From an uncultured Collinsella sp. (lineage in GTDB: Bacteria > Actinomycetota > Coriobacteriia > Coriobacteriales > Coriobacteriaceae), in contig UQHT01000004.1 of assembly GCA_900540875.1 (NCBI GenBank), forward strand, positions 56,743-120,742: a stretch of 64,000 nt of DNA. Reading direction: 5' to 3'. This document shows, in pieces, positions 16,934 to 25,049 of the stretch. The position numbers and the translations under genes were made by a program. The first letter of the stretch is position 1. Each line of letters opens with the position of its first letter. Below the pieces are notes generated by a model that worked only from the letters and a program-made list of their open reading frames with translations, made no database searches and was not told the DNA's origin.

Positions 16934-17215
16934 ATGATTGCATCGTATAAAGATGAGGATACCGAACGCTTTGCCATGGGTGTGCGGGTCAGGAAGTTCG
17001 TGCCTTTTGAGCGTGTTGCGTTGAGGAAGATTCGCCAACTGCAGGTTTGTGCATCGCTTGATGATCTTCGCGTTCCACCAGGCAACCGCCTAGAAGCTTT
17101 GAAGGGCGATCGTGCCGGTCAATATAGCATCCGTGTTAACGAGCGCTATCGGGTCTGTTTTGAGTGGAGACAGGGGATGGCTTGGAATGTCGAAATCGTC
17201 GATTATCACAAGTGA
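16934..17215 (+). CDS. HigB/RelE-type toxin
   Basis: The 93-residue basic protein fits the plasmid-killer (HigB) branch of the RelE superfamily: RFAMGVRVRKFVPFERVALRKIRQL in pieces, then GDRAGQYSIRVNERYRVCFEW, where the RVNxRYRxxFxW segment is diagnostic. The superfamily cleaves mRNA on the ribosome. The toxin gene precedes and overlaps the antitoxin by 29 bp, the usual order for HigBA. AAGGCGAT lies before the ATG. The region is AT-richer upstream than its neighbours. Confidence 0.85.
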   Translation: MIASYKDEDTERFAMGVRVRKFVPFERVALRKIRQLQVCASLDDLRVPPGNRLEALKGDRAGQYSIRVNERYRVCFEWRQGMAWNVEIVDYHK

Positions 17216-17528
17216 TGAGACTGCGTCCGATTTGCTGCCGCCGGTGACTCCTGGTGAGCTTCTCAAAGAGGATTTTCTTGTCCCCATGGGCATTTCGCAA
17301 TATCGCCTTGCTAAGGAGACCGGGATTCCGGCCCAGCGCATTGGGCAGATTATCTTGGGAAGGCGTCGCGTGACGGCCGACACCGACCTTCGCCTTTGTC
17401 GCTACTTTGGTCTGACGGATGGTTATTGGCTGCGCGCCCAGATAGCGTTTGATCTCGAGGCGGAGAAGAGGCGCATCGAACCGGAACTGGATAAGATCGT
17501 TCCTGTTCAGCAGGCTATAGCATTGTAG
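17187..17528 (+). CDS. HigA-type antitoxin with HTH domain
   Basis: The 113-residue protein has the HigA consensus HPGELLKEDFL-like segment (here TPGELLKEDFLVPMGIS) followed by a Cro-type HTH (QYRLAKETGIPAQRIGQIILGRRRVTAD) and the LRLCRYFGLTDGYWL segment. It should neutralise the toxin and repress the pair. ATG 17187 lies inside the toxin gene and fits the family N terminus; the longer upstream frame is a toxin-gene shadow. Confidence 0.87.
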   Translation: MSKSSIITSDETASDLLPPVTPGELLKEDFLVPMGISQYRLAKETGIPAQRIGQIILGRRRVTADTDLRLCRYFGLTDGYWLRAQIAFDLEAEKRRIEPELDKIVPVQQAIAL

Positions 17529-17557
17529 TGTTCAAAGATGTTGAGGTTGGAGTGACG

Positions 17558-17881
17558 ATGGGGCGACGCCGACAATCTGCCGTTTATAGTCCCGGTGGGT
17601 GTGGATGCGGCTTGTTATTGCTTCCGGTTATTGCCGTGAGCATTGGCGTGATGTTTGCGCTTGCCGGGTTGGCAGCAGCGGCACTCGTGCTGTTGATTGT
17701 GGCCATTGGCGTGACGATCTGGCTGTGTCGTTCTCGCGAACAGCGCCGTGCCGAAGGCAAGAGCAATGTTGGATGGACCATCTTTTTGGTTATTGCCTAT
17801 CTGCTGAGCATCAGTTACCTGGCGTTCTTTATCCTGCTGCTCATTAGCACCTTTACCGGGGAATCCGTCACGGTGGGTTGA
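17558..17881 (+). CDS. Small membrane protein of unknown function
   Basis: About 107 residues with two or three hydrophobic helices: roughly residues 18-55 (CGLLLLPVIAVSIG onward, probably two passes) and 75-100 (WTIFLVIAYLLSISYLAFFI). The intervening loop is basic. ATG 17558 is preferred because GGAG precedes it; a GTG at 17528 overlapping the antitoxin stop would add ten residues. No family recognised. It is close behind the toxin-antitoxin pair and could be co-transcribed. Confidence 0.6.
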   Translation: MGRRRQSAVYSPGGCGCGLLLLPVIAVSIGVMFALAGLAAAALVLLIVAIGVTIWLCRSREQRRAEGKSNVGWTIFLVIAYLLSISYLAFFILLLISTFTGESVTVG

Positions 17882-17986
17882 TATACTGCCAGCGGACGGT
17901 CGCGCAAAGCGCGTTTGCTCGGCGTTTGGATAACTGCATGGGCCGTTTACCGCAACCTTAGCTCACAGCTAATGAATTCAAGTTCA

Positions 17987-18040
17987 ATCCTTCCTACGAT
18001 GTGCTGTGTGCCGGCGCGGTAGCCGGATCGTAGGAAGGAT
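17987..18040 (+). promoter_or_regulatory. Leader hairpin that buries the ribosome site of the lipoprotein gene
   Basis: ATCCTTCCTACGAT (17987-18000) pairs perfectly over 14 bp with ATCGTAGGAAGGAT (18027-18040); the loop contains its own small GCCGG/GCCGG stem-like pair. The AGGAAGG in the 3' arm is the Shine-Dalgarno of the gene starting at 18043. Folded, the RNA would block initiation. Confidence 0.65.
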
Positions 18041-18042
18041 GC

Positions 18043-18588
18043 ATGATGAAAAAGCTCGATAACGAAGTACTGCTGAGCCGTCGCGCTGCACTTGGCGCAT
18101 TCGCCACCGTCGCCTTGGGGAGTGCCGGTCTTCTTTCCGGGTGTGGTAGCGATAAGGCGACCATCACCGAGGACGCTGGCGATGGCGACAAGAAGGAAGA
18201 GGCGAAGAAGGAAGAGCAGTCTACGACTGACTTGGCGGTTGGTACGACGGTGACCACGACTGCTGGCCTTTCCGTCGTCGTCGATTCCGTCCAGCCCGGT
18301 CTCACAAATTTTGACGGTTCGACCATGACGGGTATTCACGTCACGTACGTCAACAATGGCGATGAGGGCGCAGATTACAATATTTACGACTGGAAGGGCG
18401 AGGACGCCAACGGCGCTCAACAGAATCAGGGTTACTACAGCGAGGGCTCCGATGAGCTGCAGTCTGGTACCCTTGCCGCCGGTGGCTCCGTGGCGGGCAA
18501 TATCTACTTTGATGGTGACATCAAGAAGGCACTCTATTTTGCCAACATGTTTGATAAGTCCGCGACTGCGAGCTGGGTGCTCGCCTAA
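18043..18588 (+). CDS. Tat-type secreted lipoprotein (DUF4352/DUF5067-like)
   Basis: The 181-residue precursor has a twin-arginine signal (LLSRRAALGAFATVALG) ending in a lipobox LLSGCG, so the mature protein is anchored by Cys34 outside the membrane. A Lys/Glu-rich linker (about 45-62) leads to a beta-rich domain with VVVDSVQPGL, IHVTYVNNGDEGADYNIYDW and a late GNIYFDG segment, resembling the immunoglobulin-like DUF4352/DUF5067 group. Start 18043 or 18046. The next genes are an HTH protein and a Ser/Thr kinase on the same strand, 38 and 98 bp apart. Role unknown. Confidence 0.72.
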   Translation: MMKKLDNEVLLSRRAALGAFATVALGSAGLLSGCGSDKATITEDAGDGDKKEEAKKEEQSTTDLAVGTTVTTTAGLSVVVDSVQPGLTNFDGSTMTGIHVTYVNNGDEGADYNIYDWKGEDANGAQQNQGYYSEGSDELQSGTLAAGGSVAGNIYFDGDIKKALYFANMFDKSATASWVLA

Positions 18589-18626
18589 CTTGTTGCCGCT
18601 ATTGACCGTATGGGAGGTGAAGTCGT

Positions 18627-19049
18627 ATGCCCGATAAAAAGCTGACCGAGGAGTTGCTCAATGAGCTTCTCGATGCGCCGAACATCGATGGCTATATCAG
18701 GGAGCACGACTTTGCCGCCCCGTCGCTTTCGGACTACCTGAAGCAGCTGCTGCAGGAAAAGGGCTTGGAGCGCTCGCGCGTGGTTCGTATGGCCGATCTC
18801 AATGAGACCTTTGGCTATCAGATCTTTACTGGTGCGCGTCACCCGAGTAGCAATAAGGTGCTGCAGATTGCCTTTGCGATGGCGCTGACGCTCAAAGAGG
18901 CCAACCGTGCGCTGACGGCTGCCGGGGTAAGCGTCCTTAACTGCAAGGATCGCCGCGATGCGATTATCATCTTTTGCATCGATCGCGGGTGCAGCCTCCA
19001 AAAGGTCAACGAGGAGCTGTATCGCTTTGGCGAGGAGACGGTGAGTTAG
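18627..19049 (+). CDS. HTH (XRE-like) regulatory protein next to a Ser/Thr kinase
   Basis: The 140-residue protein has a helix-turn-helix region at about 35-95 (LSDYLKQLLQEKGLERSRVV, then ETFGYQIFTGARHPSSNKVLQ) and a helical C-terminal tail with RDAIIIFCIDRGCSLQKVN. The N-terminal 30 residues are acidic. GGGAGGTG precedes the ATG. It is directly before a membrane Ser/Thr kinase; such a pairing suggests that the kinase controls this protein or shares a promoter with it, which is inference. Confidence 0.7.
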   Translation: MPDKKLTEELLNELLDAPNIDGYIREHDFAAPSLSDYLKQLLQEKGLERSRVVRMADLNETFGYQIFTGARHPSSNKVLQIAFAMALTLKEANRALTAAGVSVLNCKDRRDAIIIFCIDRGCSLQKVNEELYRFGEETVS

Positions 19050-19147
19050 CGGCTGATATCTGAGCCGGCGGAGCTGTCGAACAACGATGCAAACGAACGG
19101 GGCGCGGATGCCATGGGGTGTCTGCGCCCTGCGCTATGATGGAGGCT

Positions 19148-20527
19148 ATGGATACTCAGACCCCAACATATCCCGATGACGAGCTGACCGCAGCGCTTGC
19201 CGAGCACCTGGCGTCGCTCGATCGCGACGACAGCTATCGCGTGGAGCGTGTACTTAAGCGCTCGTCCGTTGAAACAACCGAGCTCGTGTACTTTGAAGGA
19301 ACCGGCGGTGGTTCGCTCGGCCCCTTTGTCCGTAAACGCATCGATGCTTCGGCTCAAATCGGCGGGGCATACGAGCGTCTGTTTGCCGCTCAGCGGGCAG
19401 GCAGGCGTTTTGAGCACCTGCCCAGAATCGTCGATTGTCGTCGTGTGGGCGACGAGCTCAACGTGGTTATGGAATACATCGAAGGGGAGACGCTCCGGGC
19501 GCTGGTGGACCGTCTGGGAGCTACCCCCGATTATGCGCGCGAAATGTATCCTGCCCTATGCGATGCCGTGGGCGAGCTCCATGCCGGTTTTGCAATGGCG
19601 GGGGAGACGTCGGCGCCGGTGATCCATCGCGACCTCAAGCCGTCGAATATCATCGTGACAGGTGCGAACTGTACGCTCGATGAGGGCCTGACGTTTTCGT
19701 CGCTGGTGATTATCGACTTGGGGATCGCGCGCGTGTGGCGCGATGGCGCCGATGCAGACACCGTCAAGTTCGGCACGCGACCCTATGCGCCACCCGAGCA
19801 GTATGGGTTTGGGCAGACGAGTGTACGCAGCGACGTCTACGCACTTGGCGCCCTGTTGTTCTTCTGCTTGACGGGAGTCGACCCTAAACCAGGGCTCGAC
19901 ATGCGCGAGCAATGCGAGGCACGTGGCATTCCCACTCCACTTGCCGATGCCGTCTGCATGTCGATGGCGCTCGACCCGGCCAAGCGTTTTGCGAGTGCGG
20001 AAGCGTTGGGACGGGCGACGCGCTCGGCATACGATCTGAGCCGCCCCGTGCGGCCTCCTACACCTGCGCCTGTCCGTACTCCGGCCTCGGAGACGGTGTT
20101 GACGCTCCAAGGGCTCCAGAACCCCGCAGGGCTTCCTAGGCCTGCCGCCTCCGCTGCATGCGGTCTGCTCTCTCGCGTTCCGGAGTCTCTGGGGCGCATT
20201 TGGAATACGCTTGTCTGCTTCTCGCTACTTGTGTTCTTTGCCGGAAGTCACTTTGCCGTCTTTCACCCCACGGGAGCAAACCAAAGCTACCCGACGTGGT
20301 TTCTCATAATCGAGTATTTTTTCTTTGTCGATGGCCTTATGGTGCTTATGCATTTTGCGCTGCTCGATAAGCGCCGTCTTCGTCGGCGATTCGCACTGCT
20401 CGACAGCTATCGCGGCATGAAACTCGCGAAACTCTGGCTCAAGGCATTGGGTGTGCTGCTCCTATGCATGATCGTCATAGTCGCGATTGCCAATGCGACC
20501 GGCGTCGTCGATACCTCCGCTACCTAA
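19148..20527 (+). CDS. Membrane-anchored Ser/Thr protein kinase
   Basis: The 459-residue protein has a eukaryotic-like kinase domain (about residues 30-300): beta-3 Lys in PFVRKRID, catalytic loop HRDLKPSNI (Asp162), DLG in place of DFG in IIDLGIARV, activation segment KFGTRPYAPPEQYG, and SDVYALGALLFF. A Pro-rich linker (about 305-320) is followed by three hydrophobic segments in the last 100 residues (near 362-380, 394-412 and 437-455). No PASTA or sensor domain is seen. ATG 19148 has GGAGG just upstream. Likely partner: the HTH gene before it. Confidence 0.88.
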   Translation: MDTQTPTYPDDELTAALAEHLASLDRDDSYRVERVLKRSSVETTELVYFEGTGGGSLGPFVRKRIDASAQIGGAYERLFAAQRAGRRFEHLPRIVDCRRVGDELNVVMEYIEGETLRALVDRLGATPDYAREMYPALCDAVGELHAGFAMAGETSAPVIHRDLKPSNIIVTGANCTLDEGLTFSSLVIIDLGIARVWRDGADADTVKFGTRPYAPPEQYGFGQTSVRSDVYALGALLFFCLTGVDPKPGLDMREQCEARGIPTPLADAVCMSMALDPAKRFASAEALGRATRSAYDLSRPVRPPTPAPVRTPASETVLTLQGLQNPAGLPRPAASAACGLLSRVPESLGRIWNTLVCFSLLVFFAGSHFAVFHPTGANQSYPTWFLIIEYFFFVDGLMVLMHFALLDKRRLRRRFALLDSYRGMKLAKLWLKALGVLLLCMIVIVAIANATGVVDTSAT

Positions 20528-20530
20528 AAG

Positions 20531-20554
20531 AAAAGGGCCCCATTGGGGCCCTTT
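20531..20554. terminator. Bidirectional terminator between kinase and wall-hydrolase genes
   Basis: AAAGGGCCCC ATTG GGGCCCTTT is a perfect hairpin with A and T runs on both sides, placed between two convergent genes. Confidence 0.88.
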
Positions 20555-20564
20555 GCAGTTGCGC

Positions 20565-21698
20565 TTAGATGCGGTTCATCTGAGCGGCGACTTTGTTGTA
20601 CCAGTCCTGCCACGTGGGCGGGCAGTACTTTTTGGCCGCTGCCGGGGTAAGGGTGGAGCCGTAGTTGGCACCCAGATAGGCAACGTGAGCGGAGATGCCC
20701 TCGCTCCAGCTGCCAAAGCTGCGCCAACCGCCGCCACGGGCACTCCAGCCCCAGGCGTTGTAAGAATTGGCGCAATAAGCACCCTTGGTGCTCTCGATGC
20801 AGGCGATGGCGGGGGACCAACGGGGGTCGACACCGGTATTCCAAGCGGCGACGGCAAAGTTATAGCCCTGGCCTGCCATGGGGGAGCCGGCGAGATAATT
20901 GTCGATGCGGCTCGTCCACTCATTAATGAACGAATCGTAATCGGAGCTACCGGTATTGGCGTTGTTCACCGTGGTGTCGATGGTGGTGTTGGTGTTGGTG
21001 GCCTGGCTGCTGGAATTGCTGCCGCTTACGCCCTCGCCCGAGATCTTCTCGGCGGCAGCGGCCTTATCGGCCTCAAGCTTGGCAAGCTCGGCGGCATTTT
21101 CCTGCTCGGCTTTTGCCTGTGCCTCGCTGCGGAGCTGCTGGGCCTGCGCCAGCGCATCCTCGGCGTTTTTCTGCTCTGCCTCAAGCTGTGACTTGGCCTG
21201 CTGGAGCTCGGCCTTGTTCTGCTCGAGTTCGGTTTGCATATTATTGAGCTCTTCGATCTCGTCGACGCTCGAGCTCGTGATCTGGTTGGTGTATTTGCAG
21301 GTCGTGATGAACTCACCCAGGCTCTGCGCATTGACCAGGAAGCTCACGATGGGATTGGTGCCCTTCTGATACTTGTACAGATCGCGCATGGCGGAGCTTG
21401 CCTTGGCCTGCTGCTCGGGAAGCTTAGCCTCGATTTCCTCGATGCTTGCCTCGTTGGAGTCAATCTGCTTTTGCAGGTCATCGAGTTTGGTGCGGGCGTC
21501 GTTGTAGGCGCTCGTGGCGGCTTCGATCTTCTGCTGGGCTGCGGAAAGCTGGTCCTGCGTTGCCTGCGAGGCGGCATACGCCGCAACGGGGGAGAGCATC
21601 GGCGTGGCCGTCAGCGCAACGGCGAGCGCGGCGCTCGTGATGATACGAGCCGGCTTCGACGCAATGAGCGCTGCGGTGCGATGATTCGAATGCTGCAT
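20565..21698 (-). CDS. Secreted coiled-coil protein with lysozyme-like C-terminal domain
   Basis: A 377-residue exported protein. The signal peptide spans about residues 1-43 (ALAVALTATPMLSPVAAYAA). Residues 45-225 form long heptad coiled coils rich in Gln, Ala and Glu, of the PcsB/CwlO N-terminal type. A Ser/Asn/Thr linker (225-260) leads to a C-terminal domain with AVAAWNTGVDPRWSPAIACIESTKG and NAWGWSARGGGWRSFGSW, resembling glucosaminidase or lytic-transglycosylase-like domains. It probably acts on peptidoglycan. ATG 21698 is preferred over the TTG at 21713 because AGAGGG precedes it by five bases. Confidence 0.78.
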   Translation of the reverse strand: MQHSNHRTAALIASKPARIITSAALAVALTATPMLSPVAAYAASQATQDQLSAAQQKIEAATSAYNDARTKLDDLQKQIDSNEASIEEIEAKLPEQQAKASSAMRDLYKYQKGTNPIVSFLVNAQSLGEFITTCKYTNQITSSSVDEIEELNNMQTELEQNKAELQQAKSQLEAEQKNAEDALAQAQQLRSEAQAKAEQENAAELAKLEADKAAAAEKISGEGVSGSNSSSQATNTNTTIDTTVNNANTGSSDYDSFINEWTSRIDNYLAGSPMAGQGYNFAVAAWNTGVDPRWSPAIACIESTKGAYCANSYNAWGWSARGGGWRSFGSWSEGISAHVAYLGANYGSTLTPAAAKKYCPPTWQDWYNKVAAQMNRI

Positions 21699-21759
21699 CC
21701 AGTCCCTCTGCAATCAATCGTAGGTTATGGTTCGAACGGTATTCTACTACTGCTTTCGA

Positions 21760-21807
21760 CCTCAACTTGAACCTTAAAGGTTCCAAAGGGTCAAGTTGAA
21801 CTTGAGG
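21760..21807. promoter_or_regulatory. Palindromic operator-like sequence
   Basis: CCTCAACTTGAACC at the left and GGGTCAAGTTGAACTTGAGG at the right form an imperfect palindrome containing three TCAA(C/G)TTGA-type units and an internal GAACCTTAAAGGTTC. It lies between two divergent genes. The form recalls MerR/SoxR-type sites but no such regulator is in the window. Confidence 0.45.
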
Positions 21808-21874
21808 CTTTGGCTTTGACCTGCAGTTATGATGAATTGTTGAGAAACCATAGAGTTCAACTTTAGCGTTACGG

Positions 21875-21897
21875 AACCCTGTCGAGAGGGTTTTTTT
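21875..21897 (+). terminator. Terminator-like hairpin in the leader of the ATP-grasp gene
   Basis: AACCCT GTCGAG AGGGTT followed by TTTTT. It lies about 190 bp before the ATP-grasp start on the same strand with no gene before it, so it may be an attenuator. No T-box motif was found. Confidence 0.55.
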
Positions 21898-22089
21898 ATC
21901 AAAAGTCGCCTCATGTGGGGTTTTGCAACTACAGGGTCCCATTACGGCGAGGGCGGATTTCATGCTGGATAATTGCGCTGATTGCCATAGATACGGTGGA
22001 GCTTTGGGTGCCGGCGGCTCGGCACGCTAGAATAAATCAGTTGCACAAAGACCGCCCGTCGTGTGGGCAGTTCATGATAGGAAGTTTCC

Positions 22090-23346
22090 ATGGCATTGCA
22101 GTTTACAGAGCGCGAGTTTATTCCCGTGCTGCTCGGCGGCGACATCAACGCGTATTCGGTGGCGCGCGCCTTCTACGAGGAGTATCAGGTCAAGAGCCTG
22201 GTCTTTGGCAAGTATCAGACGGGCCCTGCGTATCGCAGCCAGATTATCGACTACACGCCTAACGTGGATATCGACACCATGCCCGTGATGCTTAAGACCG
22301 TCAACGGTATCGCTCGGGCACATGCCGAAAAGACGATTGTCCTGATGGGCTGCGGCGATAACTATGTTGCCCTGGTGGCCCAGGCCAAGGATGCCAACGA
22401 GCTGGCGGATAACATCGTTGCGCCTTACGCGCGCTATAGCATGCTTGAGCAGTGCCAGAAGAAGGAGATCTTCTACGAGCTGTGCGAGAAGCACGGTGTG
22501 CCCTATCCGCATACGTTTACCTTTACCATGGCGATGCTCAACGCTCAGGGTGAGGCTCCCGCCGAGGTGCTCGACCAGATCGACTTTCCCTACCCGATGA
22601 TCCTGAAGCCTTCCGACGGCATCATGTGGTGGCAGCACGAGTTCGAGGGCCAGAAAAAGGCCTATGAGATTGCCGACCGTGCCGAGCTGGAACAGGTCAT
22701 TCGCGACTCGTATGCCAGCGGCTACACCGACGACCTGATCTTGCAGGATCGCGTGCCCGGCAACGACGAGTATATGCGCGTGCTCACCAGCTATTCCGAC
22801 CGCAACGGCAAGGTCCGCATGATGTGCCTGGGCCACGTGCTGCTCGAGGAGCATCAGCCTCACGGTGTCGGCAACCACGCCTGTATCATCACCGAGCCCA
22901 ATGACGAGCTCATGGGCGGCGTGCGCAAGTTGCTCGAGGACCTTCACTTTGTGGGCTATTCCAACTTTGACGTTAAGTACGACGAGCGCGACGGCTCGTT
23001 TAAGTTCTTCGATTTCAACACGCGCCAAGGTCGCAGCAACTACTACGTCACTAACAGCGGCTTTAACGTTGCCAAGTATGTGGTGGACGAGTATGTGTTC
23101 AACCGTCCGTTTGAGCCGGAGTTTGTGACGGCGCAGGACGAGGCGCTGTGGATGGTCGTCCCCATGGGCGTCGTCGACAAGTACGTCAAGGATCCCGAGC
23201 TGCGCGCTAAGGTGCATCGCCTGGACAAGGAAGGCAAGGGCGCCGACCCTTCGTTTATGAAGGGCGACTTTGTCTTTAACCGCTGGCTGCGCATGTGGCA
23301 CACCAAGCTGCGCCACTTTAAGCTGTTCAAGACGTATTACAAGTAG
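22090..23346 (+). CDS. ATP-grasp ligase, possible D-aspartate ligase
   Basis: The 418-residue protein has an ATP-grasp fold: N-terminal domain with PVLLGGDINAYSVARAFYE, central ATP-lid region with YPMILKPSDG, and metal/ATP residues in FFDFNTRQGRSNYYV. It resembles the carboxylate-amine ligases that include the D-aspartate ligase of Enterococcus faecium, which adds D-Asp to the peptidoglycan side chain. The next gene is an aspartate racemase-type enzyme, 85 bp downstream, which would supply D-Asp. The pairing makes wall cross-bridge synthesis a good inference. AGGAAGTTTCC precedes the ATG. Confidence 0.75.
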   Translation: MALQFTEREFIPVLLGGDINAYSVARAFYEEYQVKSLVFGKYQTGPAYRSQIIDYTPNVDIDTMPVMLKTVNGIARAHAEKTIVLMGCGDNYVALVAQAKDANELADNIVAPYARYSMLEQCQKKEIFYELCEKHGVPYPHTFTFTMAMLNAQGEAPAEVLDQIDFPYPMILKPSDGIMWWQHEFEGQKKAYEIADRAELEQVIRDSYASGYTDDLILQDRVPGNDEYMRVLTSYSDRNGKVRMMCLGHVLLEEHQPHGVGNHACIITEPNDELMGGVRKLLEDLHFVGYSNFDVKYDERDGSFKFFDFNTRQGRSNYYVTNSGFNVAKYVVDEYVFNRPFEPEFVTAQDEALWMVVPMGVVDKYVKDPELRAKVHRLDKEGKGADPSFMKGDFVFNRWLRMWHTKLRHFKLFKTYYK

Positions 23347-23430
23347 ATGAGTGCGGCGCCCGTCCGGTTTACATCGGGCGGGCGCGGGTATGATACGCGC
23401 AATTGCGCAAGCGTCACCAAGGAGGCGGCG

Positions 23431-24177
23431 ATGGAAAAGCTGGGAGTTATCGGCGGCATGGGCGCCGAGGCCACGTCATATTACTACGACCAGGTGGTGC
23501 GTCATACGGCTGCTGCCTGCGATCAGGAACATATCGACATGGTGGTGCTCTCCAAGTCGACCATGCCCGACCGCACGCTGGCCATTAAGACCGGCGAGCA
23601 TGCCAAGCTGCTGGCGACCATGAAAGAGTGTGCCCAGGCACTCGAGTCGCTGGGCTGTGCGCACATTGCCATTCCCTGCAACACGTCACACTACTTCTAC
23701 GACCAGATCCAGTCGTTTACGAAGGTGCCGATTATCCACATGCCGCGTGAGTCGGTGCGCTATGCCCTTGCGGGTGCGGTGATGGGGGAGTGCGAGTTCG
23801 ACCCCAACCTGAGTATGCCGGCCGAGCCGGTGCGCAAGATTGGCATCATGGGCACCGACGGAACCGTGGGCGCGGGCGTCTACGGCCGCGAATGCGAGGC
23901 CGCGGGTGTTGAGGTTGTCTATCCCAGCGAGAAACGTCAGAACGATGTGATGTCGCTTATCTACGATGATGTGAAGGCCGGACGTGAGCCCGATATGGAT
24001 AAGTTCGACCGCGTGATGTGGGAGTTCGCCCGTAGCGGCTGCGACCGTGTCATTCTGGCCTGCACCGAGCTATCGGTGCTGCAGAAGTATCGAGAGATGC
24101 CCGAGATCACCCTCGATGCCATGGATGTCCTGGTGCGCGAATCCATCATCCGCAGCGGCGCCCCCTACCGCCTCTAG
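23431..24177 (+). CDS. Aspartate/glutamate racemase family protein
   Basis: The 248-residue enzyme is a PLP-independent racemase. The two catalytic cysteines are visible: IPCNTSHYFYD (about Cys84) and ILACTELSVL (about Cys208), with the GVIGGMG start typical of the aspartate racemase subgroup. AAGGAGG sits seven bases before ATG 23431; the in-frame 28-codon extension upstream is not protein-like. Following the ATP-grasp ligase in what is probably one unit, it likely provides D-aspartate. Confidence 0.85.
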   Translation: MEKLGVIGGMGAEATSYYYDQVVRHTAAACDQEHIDMVVLSKSTMPDRTLAIKTGEHAKLLATMKECAQALESLGCAHIAIPCNTSHYFYDQIQSFTKVPIIHMPRESVRYALAGAVMGECEFDPNLSMPAEPVRKIGIMGTDGTVGAGVYGRECEAAGVEVVYPSEKRQNDVMSLIYDDVKAGREPDMDKFDRVMWEFARSGCDRVILACTELSVLQKYREMPEITLDAMDVLVRESIIRSGAPYRL

Positions 24178-24236
24178 CTCCCGACCTGTCAAAAAGGGAC
24201 AGGTTAATTTTGGTAGGTTTTATCTGGTGAAACAGT

Positions 24237-24274
24237 AAAGGCCTCGGCTCGTTTGGTGCGAGCCGAGGCCTTTT
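24237..24274. terminator. Bidirectional terminator between racemase and EcfT genes
   Basis: AAAGGCCTCGGCTCG pairs perfectly with CGAGCCGAGGCCTTTT between convergent genes. Just before it, CCTGTC AAAAAGG GACAGG (24185-24203) is a second small hairpin. Confidence 0.88.
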
Positions 24275-24302
24275 GCGTTGGGCGGTTGCTGCCGGTGGCG
24301 AA

Positions 24303-25049
24303 CTAGAACAGGAAGCCGATGGCGATGAGGGCGATGCTGACGATGAGCACGGCGATGTCCAGGCCCTTGATGGGGTAGCGCTTGTACGAGCTGGCGCGTG
24401 TACGCAGATAGAAGCCGCGCTGTTCTGCCGCCAAGGCTGTGGCATCGGTCTTGCCCACGCTCGAGATGAGCAGTGGCACGCACAGTGGCAGCATGAGCTT
24501 AAGCTTCTTGATGGGGTTCTTGGTGTCGTACTCGACGCCGCGTGCGGTCTGCGCTTCCATGATGGCGTTCATCTCCTGACCAAACACCGGCACAAAGCGT
24601 AGCGCCGTGGTAAAGGTGAAGGCATAGCGATACGGCACGTGCAGCACCTCGACGCAGGCGTTGGCGAGGTCGTTGAGCTTGGTCACCATAAGCATGAGGA
24701 TGAGTGGCAGCGCCACGCCCAACAGGCGTAGGCAGGCCTTCGATCCGGTAATGAGGCCCGTGTCGGTGATAAAGCCCCACACTATGTTGCCGTCGCGCAT
24801 AAAGGCCAGCTGAAGCACCAGCATGATAAGTGCGAGCGGAATCAGCAGCTTGAGTAGCGAGAGCAGACGGTCGACGACACCGGCATAGGCGCCCAGTGCG
24901 AGGGTGAGTGCCAAAAAGCCCAACAGCGCCACGTAGGTGTCGGACAGGAAGATGCCGATGATGATGGCGGCGGCAAGGCCCAGTTTGACGACCGGGTTCA
25001 AGCGGTGCAGCAGTGTGTCGCCCGGCATATAGTCGATGACGTTAACCAC
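24303..25049 (-). CDS. ecfT: ECF transporter transmembrane protein EcfT
   Basis: The 248-residue protein is the coupling subunit that joins the S component to the ATPases. About five hydrophobic segments are seen, and the two cytoplasmic coupling helices carry the ARG-type signatures AQTARGVEYD and AEQRGFYL. It overlaps the ATPase gene by eight bases, so translation is coupled. It is the last gene of the operon that begins with the Trp-rich leader peptide. Confidence 0.92.
   Translation of the reverse strand: MVNVIDYMPGDTLLHRLNPVVKLGLAAAIIIGIFLSDTYVALLGFLALTLALGAYAGVVDRLLSLLKLLIPLALIMLVLQLAFMRDGNIVWGFITDTGLITGSKACLRLLGVALPLILMLMVTKLNDLANACVEVLHVPYRYAFTFTTALRFVPVFGQEMNAIMEAQTARGVEYDTKNPIKKLKLMLPLCVPLLISSVGKTDATALAAEQRGFYLRTRASSYKRYPIKGLDIAVLIVSIALIAIGFLF

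Noticed and set aside
21841..22089. T-box riboswitch upstream of the ATP-grasp gene
   Set aside because: There is a terminator but no T-box core (AGGGTGG-ACCGCG type) in the leader.
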